64,000 bases of DNA, from positions 806,001 through 870,000 of the forward strand of contig OY760624.1 in the NCBI GenBank assembly GCA_963663775.1, written 5' to 3'. The translations under genes and the position numbers were made by a program. The notes under the pieces are model-generated. The model did not search any database and was not told the DNA's origin. It saw only the letters and a program-made list of their open reading frames with translations. Source of the DNA: G963663775 sp963663775. GTDB taxonomy: Bacteria > Bacillota > Clostridia > Oscillospirales > Butyricicoccaceae. This document shows, piece after piece, positions 50,485 through 60,212 of the stretch; the first letter of the stretch is position 1, and each line of letters begins with the position of its first letter.

Positions 50485-53400
50485 ATGAAAGCAATCGATT
50501 TAAAGCGCATTCTTTCACGCCTATTATCCTACCTGTTGATAATAGGCATGCTGCCACAGATTTTACTTTCGGCACACGCCATAACCAACGTTTGGAATGG
50601 CACTGCGGATACCGCCTGGTATGACAGCGCAAATCCGCAGAGCAGCTATACCATCAGCACCGCCGAAGAGCTTGCCGGATTGGCAAGTCTGGTCAATGGC
50701 GGCACCAATTTCAGCGGCGTAACGATTACCCTTGGTAGCAATATTGCGCTGAATGATACCGCCAACTGGACAAGCTGGAGCGGCAGCAATGCGCCAACGA
50801 ATGTTTGGATGCCCATCGGTAATAATGCAGCCCCCTTTGCAGGCACCTTTGACGGCGGCGGTTATACCGTGTCAGGGTTATATCTCAATGCCCCCTCCAC
50901 GATGTCGCAAGGTCTGTTTGGCTTTGTGCAAAATGCGACGATTCAAAACGTTGGTGTGGTCAACAGCTATATGCTCGGCAAAAAATACATCGGCGGCGTG
51001 GTTGGCTATTGCTTTCACACCACCATCGATAGCTGCTACAACAGCGGCACGGTTGTCGGCACATCAACCTTTATCGGCGGTGTACTTGGCGCAAATGACA
51101 GCAACACAAACACCACAACCATTATAAACTGTTATAACACCGGCAGCGTGAGCAGCACCTACTCCGGCGCTGATGCCAATGTCGGCGGCATTGCAGGCCG
51201 CAGCACACACATGACACAGTATTGTTATAACACAGGCAACATCTCAGGCTACAGCGCCATTGGCGGCATTGTCGGCACTACTGCGGGCACAATCGAACGC
51301 TGCTATAATATCGGCACCGTTGTCAGCAGTGCTTCCGCCGGCAATGCCTATGCGGGCGGCATCAGCGGGTATGTCGGCAACTTTACCTCCATACAAAATT
51401 GCTATAACGCAGGCAATATTTCCGGCTCTGCCTCTTTTATTGGCGGCATCGGCGGCAAATTTTCCACAAGTGCCATGGCATCCTACTGCTACAACAGCGG
51501 CAGTGTCTGCGGCAGCGATTATGACGTTGGTGCAATTGCTGGTTACGCCACCGCCGCCCCCGTCTACTGCTATTATGACAAACAGATTGCCGGAAGCAGC
51601 CGAGGCACGCAAAGCAGCGATAGTGCCGGTTCTTGCGAAGGTAAATTGACCTCAGAAATGACCTCTGGCACACCGTTTGACGGCTGGTCAGGCATCAGCG
51701 GCGAACACAACGTCTGGAATTTCACCGCCGCACATTATCCACGGCTCACCGGCTATATCGACGCCAGCACGGACTACCATATGGATGAAACGGAAGCCGC
51801 AAGCGTATCTGCATCGCCGTTATTTTTAGCAGAAACCTCCAGCACGGACTATGAGAAGGCCTCCAGTGTCAAAAGCAACTTTCGTGTTTCCGCAAAAGAT
51901 GCCATCTATTGGGATAGTTCTGACACCAGTGTCATCAGCTTAGATTTTTCGACCGTTGCCGTGGATGAAATGGGAATTGGTCAAATCAACAGTTCTGGTA
52001 CGGCAACCCTGTCGGCGCAGTTGTCCCCAAGCATGTCCAAGAAGGTCACCTTAACGTGTCCCAGCACCAATGCCGCACTGGCGAGTGTGCTTTCACAAAC
52101 CGACACCGCACCGGGTGGCGGCACGGGCAATAGTGCTTCTGACCCAATTACATGGTCTATCAGCGTGGGTAATGCCGTGAGCAGCGTCAGCGGCGGCAAT
52201 CTGGTAGCGTCCGACAGCAATGCAAGCGCCATGCCCTTTAGCGATGCGGCATTTTCTCATTATGTGGAAACCGGTCTTGCACTCAGTCTGGACACCCCCA
52301 CCACGCTCTATGTAAAAGTGCGGGCGGAAGATTTGCAAACGATGAAATATTATACCGTTACCATTACCCGCTCGGCATCTGTAAACTATGACACCAGCTG
52401 GTACGATGCAGGCGAGAGTGCCTTTACCCTTTCCACCGAGCAGCAGCTGCGTGGCTTGGCAGGCATTGTCAACGGCACCGCCTACCCCACCGACAGCAGC
52501 AGCAACGTCACAGACACCACATCTGCGATTGCCGCCGATTATTTCGCAGGCAAAACCATAACCCTCGCAAATGATGTTTCCTTGTCTGCAGAAGATTGGA
52601 TTCCCATCGGCACCACCATGAATGGGTTTCAGGGCACGTTTGACGGCGGTCAACACACGGTTAGCGGCATGCAAATCAGCAGAATATCCACCATGCCCGC
52701 TTTTTGCGGACTCTTTGGCTATGGAAATACTGCTTCTATCCAGGATTTGACCGTAAACGGGGCGATTGCATTCGATGATACCACCGTCCAAGGTGCGGTT
52801 GGCGGATTGGTTGGGTATACGAACGGCTGCAGCATTTCAAACTGTAAAACCAATGTCACCATGCAGATTACTGCCGATCGTTCTTATGTCGGCGGGATTG
52901 TCGGCATGAATATCAGCTCTACGATTGCAAACTGCGGCGCACAGGTCGCAGCAAATGTCACCGCAGGCAATCCGCAAGTGGGCGGCATTGTCGGCATGAC
53001 CACCGCTTCCATGGCCAGCTGCATCTATAACAGCTATGCGCACGGCACCATCACCGTGGATGACGATGGCACCGATGGCTTTGTGGGCGGCATTGCAGGC
53101 GTGCTGAACAATGACACCGCCGTCAATAATTATTTTGCAGGTACCATCACCAAAAACGGCAGCGGCGACACCAAAACAGGCGATATTTTTGGCACGCTCT
53201 GCGTCACAAGCGATATGACCCTCTCCAACAATTTTTATGACAGCACACACACCGCCGTCGGCTATGCAGAAGACACCTTGTCCAACGAAATCACGGATGT
53301 TTCTGCCTATGTCACAGGGATTTCTGCTGAGGACATGACCGATGACGCAGGACTGCTCGCCGCCTTAAACACAGGGCGCACCGCTGTGGATGCCTTATTG

Positions 53401-54861
53401 GCAGCGGAAGGCTCTTCTCTGACGGCACGCCAATGGAATCTGGAAAGCAGTTTGAACGATGGCTATCCGCAGTTTGAAGCAGCCCCAGCTCCAGAAGATA
53501 CTTCCGGCGGCAACACCTCTGGCGGTACTGCCGCCTCCAGCAGCAGCTCCTCCTCCCATCACAGCAGTTCTTCCACAGCAACCACCGCCGCAAACACGGT
53601 GCCGGTGCAAGTGGATGGAAAAAGCTATAACATCGGTACCGCTTCCACCAAAACAGATGCCGCAACCGGAATGACCACAGCGGTGGTCACCGTGGATGCC
53701 GCTTCCTTCAATCAAAAGCTGACGCAGGCAAGCGAAAGCGTTGTGATTACCGTGCCCAGTGATGCGGATGCAACCGCCAGCCAATCCATTTTAACCGCAC
53801 AAATGGTGGAGAATGCGGCAAAAAAGAACCTAACTGTTGCCGTACAAACCGAAAACGTTCGCTATATCATTCCCGCAAACGCAGTGGATGTGGATGCTGC
53901 TGTGCAAGCCTTGGGCTTGGGAACAGCCGATTTGGATAACATCGAAATGCAAATCAATATTTCGCATGTCAATGACACTGCCGCCAACTTTGTGGAAAAC
54001 GCTGCAGCAGACGGCGGATATACGCTGGTCATGTCACCTGTAGAATTCACCATCCAAGCCGTTTCCAATGGAAACAGCGTAGAAATCGCAGCATTTAAAA
54101 ATTATGTAACCCGCAGCATTGCGATTCCCAGCACCGTAAGCCCCACGGCAATCACGACAGCCGTTGTTGTGGATGCGGACGGCACCGAGCGGCACGTGCC
54201 CACCGAGGTGTATCAAGCGGAGGATGGGCAATACTATGCACGGATTCATTCTTTGACCAACTCGGTTTATGCGCTCATCGACCACGAAGTGTCCTTTGCC
54301 GATGCACAAGGCACGTGGTATGACGATGTTGCCTCCGAACTGGCGTCCCGCATGATTTTGAACGGACGGGAGGACGGCACCTTTGACGGCACCGCAAATA
54401 TCACCCGTGCGGAATTTGCCGCAACCTTAATTCGTGCACTGGGGCTTCCCGCCGATGGCAGCTGTGATTTTTACGATGTCAGCAACACCGCATGGTGCTA
54501 TGGCGCAGTTGGCAAAGCCGCCGCATATGGGCTGATTGACGGCTATGACGATGGTTCTTTCGCACCGAATGCTGCCATTACCCGACAAGAAGCGATGGTC
54601 ATGCTGCAGCGTGCCGCCGAGGTTGCCGATTTTACCGGACAGGAATCTACCGTGACCCAGCTTTCCTCTGCCTTTACGGATACCGCTCAGGTCAGCAGCT
54701 GGGCACAAAACGCAGTGGCATTTACGGTTTCCAATGGACTCATCGTAGGCAGCGATGGCGCACTGCGTCCGCAGGCTACCATCACACGAGCAGAATGCGC
54801 CGCAGCCGTGCTGCGCTTCCTGCAAAATGCTGCACTGGTGGATGTGAGAATACAAATTTAA
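50485..54861 (+). CDS. Giant GLUG-repeat surface protein with C-terminal SLH anchor
   Basis: A 1458-residue secreted protein, start at 50485 behind AGGAGAG. Signal peptide about 1-32. Two arrays of GLUG-type repeats (pattern YIGGVVGY ... CYNSGTV) lie at about 130-355 and 690-885, separated by Ser/Asp-rich beta domains (about 440-630) of a type that adds cadherin-like folds. A Ser/Gly/His-rich linker (about 1005-1040) precedes a beta domain and three SLH repeats (about 1275-1330, 1335-1390, 1395-1458; ITRAEFAATLIRAL, ITRQEAMVMLQRA, ITRAECAAAVLRFL). GLUG proteins are often adhesins or bind host polymers. The binding target here is unknown. Confidence 0.92.
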   Translation: MKAIDLKRILSRLLSYLLIIGMLPQILLSAHAITNVWNGTADTAWYDSANPQSSYTISTAEELAGLASLVNGGTNFSGVTITLGSNIALNDTANWTSWSGSNAPTNVWMPIGNNAAPFAGTFDGGGYTVSGLYLNAPSTMSQGLFGFVQNATIQNVGVVNSYMLGKKYIGGVVGYCFHTTIDSCYNSGTVVGTSTFIGGVLGANDSNTNTTTIINCYNTGSVSSTYSGADANVGGIAGRSTHMTQYCYNTGNISGYSAIGGIVGTTAGTIERCYNIGTVVSSASAGNAYAGGISGYVGNFTSIQNCYNAGNISGSASFIGGIGGKFSTSAMASYCYNSGSVCGSDYDVGAIAGYATAAPVYCYYDKQIAGSSRGTQSSDSAGSCEGKLTSEMTSGTPFDGWSGISGEHNVWNFTAAHYPRLTGYIDASTDYHMDETEAASVSASPLFLAETSSTDYEKASSVKSNFRVSAKDAIYWDSSDTSVISLDFSTVAVDEMGIGQINSSGTATLSAQLSPSMSKKVTLTCPSTNAALASVLSQTDTAPGGGTGNSASDPITWSISVGNAVSSVSGGNLVASDSNASAMPFSDAAFSHYVETGLALSLDTPTTLYVKVRAEDLQTMKYYTVTITRSASVNYDTSWYDAGESAFTLSTEQQLRGLAGIVNGTAYPTDSSSNVTDTTSAIAADYFAGKTITLANDVSLSAEDWIPIGTTMNGFQGTFDGGQHTVSGMQISRISTMPAFCGLFGYGNTASIQDLTVNGAIAFDDTTVQGAVGGLVGYTNGCSISNCKTNVTMQITADRSYVGGIVGMNISSTIANCGAQVAANVTAGNPQVGGIVGMTTASMASCIYNSYAHGTITVDDDGTDGFVGGIAGVLNNDTAVNNYFAGTITKNGSGDTKTGDIFGTLCVTSDMTLSNNFYDSTHTAVGYAEDTLSNEITDVSAYVTGISAEDMTDDAGLLAALNTGRTAVDALLAAEGSSLTARQWNLESSLNDGYPQFEAAPAPEDTSGGNTSGGTAASSSSSSSHHSSSSTATTAANTVPVQVDGKSYNIGTASTKTDAATGMTTAVVTVDAASFNQKLTQASESVVITVPSDADATASQSILTAQMVENAAKKNLTVAVQTENVRYIIPANAVDVDAAVQALGLGTADLDNIEMQINISHVNDTAANFVENAAADGGYTLVMSPVEFTIQAVSNGNSVEIAAFKNYVTRSIAIPSTVSPTAITTAVVVDADGTERHVPTEVYQAEDGQYYARIHSLTNSVYALIDHEVSFADAQGTWYDDVASELASRMILNGREDGTFDGTANITRAEFAATLIRALGLPADGSCDFYDVSNTAWCYGAVGKAAAYGLIDGYDDGSFAPNAAITRQEAMVMLQRAAEVADFTGQESTVTQLSSAFTDTAQVSSWAQNAVAFTVSNGLIVGSDGALRPQATITRAECAAAVLRFLQNAALVDVRIQI

Positions 54862-54881
54862 ACACTTTTTTCCTTAAGTAT

Positions 54882-54921
54882 GCAGGCAGATATGCTTTTT
54901 TTAAGCACTGCCTGCTTTTTT
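54882..54921 (+). terminator. Terminator of the giant surface gene
   Basis: GCAGGCAG/CTGCCTGC stem (54882-54889 and 54908-54915) with a T6 tail, 20 bases past the stop. The regulator downstream therefore has its own promoter. Confidence 0.85.
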
Positions 54922-54951
54922 ACGAAAATTTTTGAAGATTCAAGAGAATTT

Positions 54952-54981
54952 TGTCGGTTTATCTGCAAACTATGGTATACT
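54952..54981 (+). promoter_or_regulatory. Promoter of the BTAD-type STAND regulator
   Basis: TTGTCG (54952-54957), an 18-base spacer and TATACT (54976-54981), about 37 bases before the start. Confidence 0.65.
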
Positions 54982-55017
54982 GGTATCAAAATACGATGCG
55001 ATACAAAGGAGTTTGTG

Positions 55018-58000
55018 ATGCTGTCTATTCATGAATTGATTTCTACAAAAATGCTTCCGCCGCAAGAAAACGTCAAAACCATTTGCAGAAAACGACTATT
55101 TGAAGACATCGGAAGTAATCATAAACTCATCGCCATTTCTGCCCCAACCGGGTATGGAAAATCGGTTTTTTTATCGCAATTCACCGCAAACATGCCCTGT
55201 GCTGTCGCATGGTATCAGTTGGACGATTATGACAATGATTTGATGCTGTTTGTCCAATACTTGATGCAGGCAATTGCAAAGAGCCTGCCGGAATTTGGCG
55301 CACACACTTGGAATTACATCGAAAAGCAAGGGGATATTTCCAAAAACATTCGTTCCCTTGCGGCATTCCTCGTCAATGAATTGCAGGCACGGGCTACCCA
55401 CGGTCTTATATGCGTGCTGGATGATTATCATTTGATACACGAGCCTTCCATCCATGCGCTGATGGAGGAATTGATACAATACCTGCCTGGCGGCATCCAA
55501 TTCGTGATTGCCAGCCGCCACGCCCTGCCCTTTCACATGACACGGCTGCGGCTGCACAATTTGATTTTTGAAATCACCGAGGCGCATCTACGGTTTAATC
55601 AGGCAGAAATCAAATCTTTTTTGCAGCTGCATCAGCATCCCCCGATTTCTGACGAGCTTGCCAATCATTATTTGCTCGAAACCGATGGCTGGGCCGCCGC
55701 ACTCACGTTTATGCAGTTTCCGCATCTGGAGCAGTTATCCAGTCCGCATCGAAAAAACCGCGAACTGATGTATCATTATTTTGCAGAAGAATTGTTTCAG
55801 CAGCTGCCTGCTCCCGTGCAACGGTTTTTAACGGAAACCGCCGTTTTGGAACGCTTGGAGCCGGAAATCTGCAATGCACTGGTGGAGCAAACCGACAGCC
55901 TTTCCATTTTGGAGGACTTGCTGCGGCAAAACATTTTCATTGTCAAAAACGAAGCTGGAACCTATCGCTATCATCATTTGTTTCGTGATTTTTTGCTGCA
56001 GCAGCTCGGCGAACGAAAAACCTTGCTGCTGCAGCGTGCCGCCGCCTATTTTTCCGCCCATGGATATTATATGCAAGCGGTCGAAGCCTATTTGCGCATT
56101 GGAAATTATGTGTACGCCGTCCAGAATATTGAAAAAAGCGCATTGGAAATGATAAAATCCTGCCAATGGAGCACCTTCCAACGCTGGCTGCACCAAATCC
56201 CAGCGCATGTTCAAGAAGATACGCCTTGCCTGCTACTGTTGCAAGGAATTGTAAACAATTACAATGGCTTGTGGCAGCTTGCCGTAGAACGCATCGAAAA
56301 AGCAGAGCGGCACTTTTTGCAGCGGCAGGACACCCAATATCTGTTGGAAGCACGCTTTCAAAAAGCCATCACGCTGCGCAGAGCGGGCCAATTGCAAAAT
56401 AGCATTGCCATTCTGGATACGGCAATTGATGCCGCACGCCAACTGCCGCTCATCAAATGGTATGACATCATTCTGGAGAAAATGAACACCTTGATGTGGA
56501 TTGGGGCACTCCAGAAGGTGATTGACGCACTGCAGGAAGGTCTGCAGCTTGCCAAACAGCAAAACGAACCGCAGCTGACCGCCTATTTCATGGAGCATTT
56601 GGGCGCCGTACATTATGCTACAGGTGACTATTACAGAGCAGTTGACTACTACCAGCGTGCCGAAGCGTGCTACCTTCCAGACGCAGGTACCTTTTCCAAG
56701 TTTGAGATGGAGCGCTATTCTCAAAAAACAACGCTAGCGAAAATTTATCGAGATTGGGGCGAACTGGATACTGCGCTCGGTCTTATTACGGACGTCATCA
56801 CAGCCAAAGAAACCTATGGTTTCATCGATGACCTGCCGCGTGCCTATCATGAAATGGCTTTGATTTCACAAGATATGCGCAAAACCGAGCAGGCAGAGCA
56901 CTATTTTGAAAAAGCCTCCCAACTGTATCAGCGCATTGACCGCAAGGATTTCCAATGGGCATGGCATTTGGCATTATATGGTAAAATTTTAGTGGACAAC
57001 GGCAAGTGTGCGCAAGGCGAACCAATGATTGCACAGGCAATTGCATGCGCCAAAGGAAACTCTGAATTTAATCTGGCGATTTGTGAATTTGTAGGATGCT
57101 ATACCCTGCTGAAAACCAGAAAAATAGAGGAAGCCATCGCCATGGTGGAGCATGCCCTTATGGTTGCTCGCCGTGTAGGTGCTAAAAATTTAATCGCACA
57201 GTGCTGTTGGGCGCTTTCCAACATTTATCTGGGGATTGGTCGGCTCGAACAGGCCCAGTGCTGCGCCAAAGAATGCCTGCGTCTGGCAGCTACGGAAAAT
57301 TATTTGCAGATTTTTCTCTCCTATCCGAAGACAACGCTTCCTTTCCTGCGTTTAGGGTTTGTATTGGGTGCCGAAACCGCATTTGTGGACAAAATCGTGC
57401 TGCGCTTGGGTGCGCTCACCGTCCCGATGCTCTCCGACCTCGCCGCCGCAGACGATAAACAAGTGCGTCTGCGTGCAGCTGCCCTGCTGTCCCAAGTGCA
57501 GCCCCCCGCCGAACCCCTTCGCAACCAGCTCTATATTCATGCATTCGGCACCTGCGAAATGTTTGTCGCCGACACACATCAGCCGCTTGTTTGGAAAACC
57601 ACCAAAACCGCAGAAATCTTCCTGTATTTTTTGAAACAGCCGCAAACCTTTCTCAGCAAAGACACCATTCTTGAAGACCTATGGCCGGAAATGGACCCAG
57701 AAAAAACCTCCAAACGACTACACACCTATGTCTATCAAATCCGCAAAACGTTGAAAGACATTGGCTTGGATGAGAATTTAATTTACAAAAACAAAGGCTA
57801 TTCCATTCATCGCACCAACATCCGCTGTGACACCATCGAATTTACGCAGCTGCTGCAATCTGCGTCGCAATCCCCCACAGAGGATGCAAAAATTGCACAA
57901 CTGGAACAAGCGGTGCAGCTGTACAAGGGTGACTATTTACAAGGCGCTTATAGCCAATGGGTTTTGGAAGAGCGAAATCGGTTGGAACTGCTGCTGATGC

Positions 58001-58221
58001 AGGCACGCAAGGAGCTTGCCGCATTGTATCTCACGCAGCAAAATTATCCTGCCGCAGAAAAGCACCTGCTCGCCATTTTAGATATTGACCCGCTTTATAA
58101 AGAAGTGCACGATACGCTGCTGGAAGTATATCATCGCAGCGGCAACGCCATGGCAGCGGCGGCGCAGCGCCAAAAATATCAAGACACGCTAGACACAAGC
58201 TTTGAAGCAATTGATGGATAG
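55018..58221 (+). CDS. STAND transcriptional regulator with OmpR-type winged helix and BTAD domain
   Basis: A 1067-residue protein; ATG at 55018 follows AAAGGAG. Residues 42-49 are Walker A (APTGYGKS) and VLDDYHLIHE is Walker B-like, giving a MalT-like ATPase module. About residues 370-840 are TPR-like helical repeats. Residues about 855-945 form a winged helix (TFLSKDTILEDLWPEMDPEK, then RLHTYVYQIRKTL), and about 950-1060 a BTAD domain (QLYKGDYLQGAYSQWVLEERN omitted beyond key part GDYLQG and WVLEER). So the DNA-binding end is SARP-like while the sensor end is MalT-like, the reverse of the LuxR-ended regulator at 45894. It probably activates surface genes nearby. Confidence 0.92.
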   Translation: MLSIHELISTKMLPPQENVKTICRKRLFEDIGSNHKLIAISAPTGYGKSVFLSQFTANMPCAVAWYQLDDYDNDLMLFVQYLMQAIAKSLPEFGAHTWNYIEKQGDISKNIRSLAAFLVNELQARATHGLICVLDDYHLIHEPSIHALMEELIQYLPGGIQFVIASRHALPFHMTRLRLHNLIFEITEAHLRFNQAEIKSFLQLHQHPPISDELANHYLLETDGWAAALTFMQFPHLEQLSSPHRKNRELMYHYFAEELFQQLPAPVQRFLTETAVLERLEPEICNALVEQTDSLSILEDLLRQNIFIVKNEAGTYRYHHLFRDFLLQQLGERKTLLLQRAAAYFSAHGYYMQAVEAYLRIGNYVYAVQNIEKSALEMIKSCQWSTFQRWLHQIPAHVQEDTPCLLLLQGIVNNYNGLWQLAVERIEKAERHFLQRQDTQYLLEARFQKAITLRRAGQLQNSIAILDTAIDAARQLPLIKWYDIILEKMNTLMWIGALQKVIDALQEGLQLAKQQNEPQLTAYFMEHLGAVHYATGDYYRAVDYYQRAEACYLPDAGTFSKFEMERYSQKTTLAKIYRDWGELDTALGLITDVITAKETYGFIDDLPRAYHEMALISQDMRKTEQAEHYFEKASQLYQRIDRKDFQWAWHLALYGKILVDNGKCAQGEPMIAQAIACAKGNSEFNLAICEFVGCYTLLKTRKIEEAIAMVEHALMVARRVGAKNLIAQCCWALSNIYLGIGRLEQAQCCAKECLRLAATENYLQIFLSYPKTTLPFLRLGFVLGAETAFVDKIVLRLGALTVPMLSDLAAADDKQVRLRAAALLSQVQPPAEPLRNQLYIHAFGTCEMFVADTHQPLVWKTTKTAEIFLYFLKQPQTFLSKDTILEDLWPEMDPEKTSKRLHTYVYQIRKTLKDIGLDENLIYKNKGYSIHRTNIRCDTIEFTQLLQSASQSPTEDAKIAQLEQAVQLYKGDYLQGAYSQWVLEERNRLELLLMQARKELAALYLTQQNYPAAEKHLLAILDIDPLYKEVHDTLLEVYHRSGNAMAAAAQRQKYQDTLDTSFEAIDG

Positions 58222-58240
58222 TCGGTTATCTTTTCGACAA

Positions 58241-58289
58241 AAAAACATTGCCCTCTGGTGCAGTTTATGCAGCAAAGGGCAATGTTTTT
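58241..58289. terminator. Terminator between the BTAD regulator and superoxide reductase genes
   Basis: A 14-bp perfect stem AAAAACATTGCCCT with a 21-base loop and T/A-runs on both sides, so it can serve both convergent genes. Confidence 0.88.
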
Positions 58290-58319
58290 ATGCAAAACAG
58301 GCATGGTTAGTCAAATGGA

Positions 58320-58691
58320 TTACACATCTGTTTTCCAGAGTCCATGCAGGTTGCAGTATGCAAAGACGGTAACCGCCGCATCATCCTCACAAAGCGTAAA
58401 GCAAGTTGTCGGCTCACCGGTTTTGAGCTGCTTCACTTGGGTTCCCTTTTTGGTTTCCAACGCAACCCATGCGATGTAGTGCTCTTCCGTCATCGGGTGC
58501 GGAACAGAACCAACGGTGACTTTAACCGTGCTGCCCTCCACCTGGACAACCGGAGTGTGCTTCTCAACAGCGGCATCCACCGTGTTCGGCACAAGTTCAT
58601 GCATTTTTTCGCCGCAACAGACAACCGGTACACCGGATGCTTCCACAAAAGTGATGATATTACCGCAGTGCTCGCATTTGTAAAATTTCAT
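58320..58691 (-). CDS. dfx: Superoxide reductase (desulfoferrodoxin, 2Fe type)
   Basis: A 123-residue protein that reduces superoxide to peroxide without making oxygen, an anaerobe's defence. Center I (desulforedoxin) is Cys-6, Cys-9, Cys-25, Cys-26. Center II ligands are His-45, His-65, His-71, Cys-113 and His-116 (HPMTEEHYIAW and CNLHG). All are present and the length is typical of 2Fe enzymes. The start follows AAAAGGAG. Own promoter at 58772-58800. Confidence 0.96.
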   Translation of the reverse strand: MKFYKCEHCGNIITFVEASGVPVVCCGEKMHELVPNTVDAAVEKHTPVVQVEGSTVKVTVGSVPHPMTEEHYIAWVALETKKGTQVKQLKTGEPTTCFTLCEDDAAVTVFAYCNLHGLWKTDV

Positions 58692-58771
58692 AGCTGTGTC
58701 TCCTTTTCATAGTCCGTAGAGGAATTTTACATCGCTTGAAGCAGAACATCTGCCAAGCAAACTATGTTCAT

Positions 58772-58800
58772 ATTGTAGCAAATACTGGGCGATATTGCAA
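58772..58800 (-). promoter_or_regulatory. Superoxide reductase gene promoter
   Basis: Minus-strand TTGCAA (58800-58795), a 17-base spacer and TACAAT (58777-58772), about 80 bases before the start. Confidence 0.75.
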
Positions 58801-58873
58801 TTAGAATTTGTAATTTTTGTGAAAAATATACCCGCTTCTTTTCCGTTATATAAAATCATAGTGCATTTCTATG

Positions 58874-58905
58874 AAAAAGTGCCCACAGCACATTGCTGCA
58901 GGCAC
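58874..58905 (-). terminator. Terminator after the downstream NifX-like gene
   Basis: Minus-strand 12-bp stem (GTGCCTGCAGCA/TGCTGTGGGCAC with two G-U pairs), loop of 3, then T5, about 31 bases past the stop. Confidence 0.85.
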
Positions 58906-58936
58906 GGGAAACAGGGGGACATATACGAACCGAACG

Positions 58937-59296
58937 TTATTCGCCGCATTCATCGTGGTGCTGGTGCTCGTGGCAAACAGAACCTGTCGACACCAGACTG
59001 CCGCTCAAATAACCCTGCACCGCCGTTTGCGCATCGCCGGATGCACCAACGACCACTTCCACATTGCGCTGATTAAAAATATCAATCGCACCGCCGCCCA
59101 TGCCGCCGCTGATGATGACATTCACGCCACGGTCTGCCAGAAAATTGGGCAAAAATCCGGGGCGATGTCCGGGATTGGCAACAGATTCAGTCTTGACAAT
59201 GCTGTCATTCTCCACGTCAAACAGCATAAAATGCGGGCAGTGTCCAAAGTGCTCCGTAACATTTTTGCCTTCGCTGGCAACTGCAATTCTCATCAT
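58937..59296 (-). CDS. NifX/NifB-C-type (dinitrogenase iron-molybdenum cofactor) domain protein
   Basis: A 119-residue RNase-H-like metal-cofactor-binding domain, as in NifX, NafY and ORP. Motifs: RIAVASEGKNVTEHFGHCPHF and ISGGMGGGAIDIF (shown to under 20 each here: VTEHFGHCPHF, GGMGGGAIDIF). A Cys/His-rich tail (CHEHQHHDECGE) may bind metal. GGAGGAC precedes the start at 59296. It is 88 bases after the MBL gene and may be the last gene of that operon or a separate unit. Confidence 0.85.
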   Translation of the reverse strand: MMRIAVASEGKNVTEHFGHCPHFMLFDVENDSIVKTESVANPGHRPGFLPNFLADRGVNVIISGGMGGGAIDIFNQRNVEVVVGASGDAQTAVQGYLSGSLVSTGSVCHEHQHHDECGE

Positions 59297-59384
59297 GTTT
59301 TTGTCCTCCTAAAAATGGTGTGTTCGTTTTTTTATTGCCGATTCAAAACGCCAAATCACGTTTCAAATTAGAATATCTGTTCTC

Positions 59385-60212
59385 TCAAAAAATGGTGCAG
59401 CTGTCACCGGCTGCGATATATTGAATACGCTCGCCCATGACCGACCGCAGCACGCCAAACGCTTCCGTGCCTGTGCAGTGGCAGGTATAGTATTTCGCCT
59501 GCGTATCCAGCAAAAATTGACCGATTTTCGCCACGAGTGCAGGGTCTTCGCTGCGTTTCATGCCGTGGCTGTACAAATGAAACCCGCCGACCACCGCATC
59601 CGGAAACGCACCTGTCATTGCATAGAAGTGCTCTAAAATATTGACGATACCATTGTGTGCACAGCCTGCAATCAACAGTGTTTTCCCATTGTCGTGAATG
59701 ACCAAATTTTGTTCATGGCAAAAATCATCCTCCGCCAGTGTATCCTTTTGCAGCCGAAACAAATCATGGTTGCCTGTTGGTAGGAGAGTATCTCCCCGCA
59801 CCCCAGCAAACAATGTCAGCGTATCATCGATACGGGTATAATCCCCGCAGAACACAAACCGCTCGTTTGGCAGCAGTGCCATATCCAACCCAATATCGGC
59901 AATTTGTCCGTGCAGGCGGCTGGCATAATGCTTTTCAAAGGCACGCTGGTGCACATAGATTTTTGCGTGTGCATTACGCTCTAAAAAGGTGTGCAGACCG
60001 CCGCCATGGTCATAATGTCCATGCGATAAAACCGCAAGCTCCACGTGCGCTAAATCAATCCCGAGCTTTTGTGCATTTTCCGCAAACAGCCCGCTTGCAC
60101 CCGTATCAAACAGCAGGGTATGCGCTGTGGTTTCCAAGCACAAACTCAGTCCATGCTCACAGCCAAAGCAGTCTGCGGAGGCGGTATTTTCTGCAAGTAC
60201 CTGTAATCTCAT
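59385..60212 (-). CDS. Metallo-beta-lactamase-fold hydrolase
   Basis: A 275-residue MBL protein, start at 60212 coupled to the upstream ATPase gene by an ATGA overlap. The metal motif is H64-G-H66-Y-D68-H69, with CAHNGIVNIL and GGFHLYSH as later ligand segments. The latter pattern, with a C-terminal TCHCTG, resembles the subgroup often linked to 7,8-dihydropterin or methylene-tetrahydromethanopterin-type enzymes, but the substrate is unknown. It sits in the NifX/MinD metal-cluster operon. Confidence 0.88.
   Translation of the reverse strand: MRLQVLAENTASADCFGCEHGLSLCLETTAHTLLFDTGASGLFAENAQKLGIDLAHVELAVLSHGHYDHGGGLHTFLERNAHAKIYVHQRAFEKHYASRLHGQIADIGLDMALLPNERFVFCGDYTRIDDTLTLFAGVRGDTLLPTGNHDLFRLQKDTLAEDDFCHEQNLVIHDNGKTLLIAGCAHNGIVNILEHFYAMTGAFPDAVVGGFHLYSHGMKRSEDPALVAKIGQFLLDTQAKYYTCHCTGTEAFGVLRSVMGERIQYIAAGDSCTIF

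Noticed and set aside
50980..51560. Imperfect DNA repeats in the GLUG region as a CRISPR array or mobile element
   Set aside because: The repeats are protein-level GLUG motifs with diverged DNA and variable unit length.
52093..52791. Minus-strand 232-codon frame inside the GLUG gene
   Set aside because: GC-biased repeat coding creates antisense frames; there is no domain or ribosome-binding site.
58801..58825. PerR-like box upstream of superoxide reductase
   Set aside because: The AT-rich half-sites do not match the 7-1-7 inverted repeat well enough.
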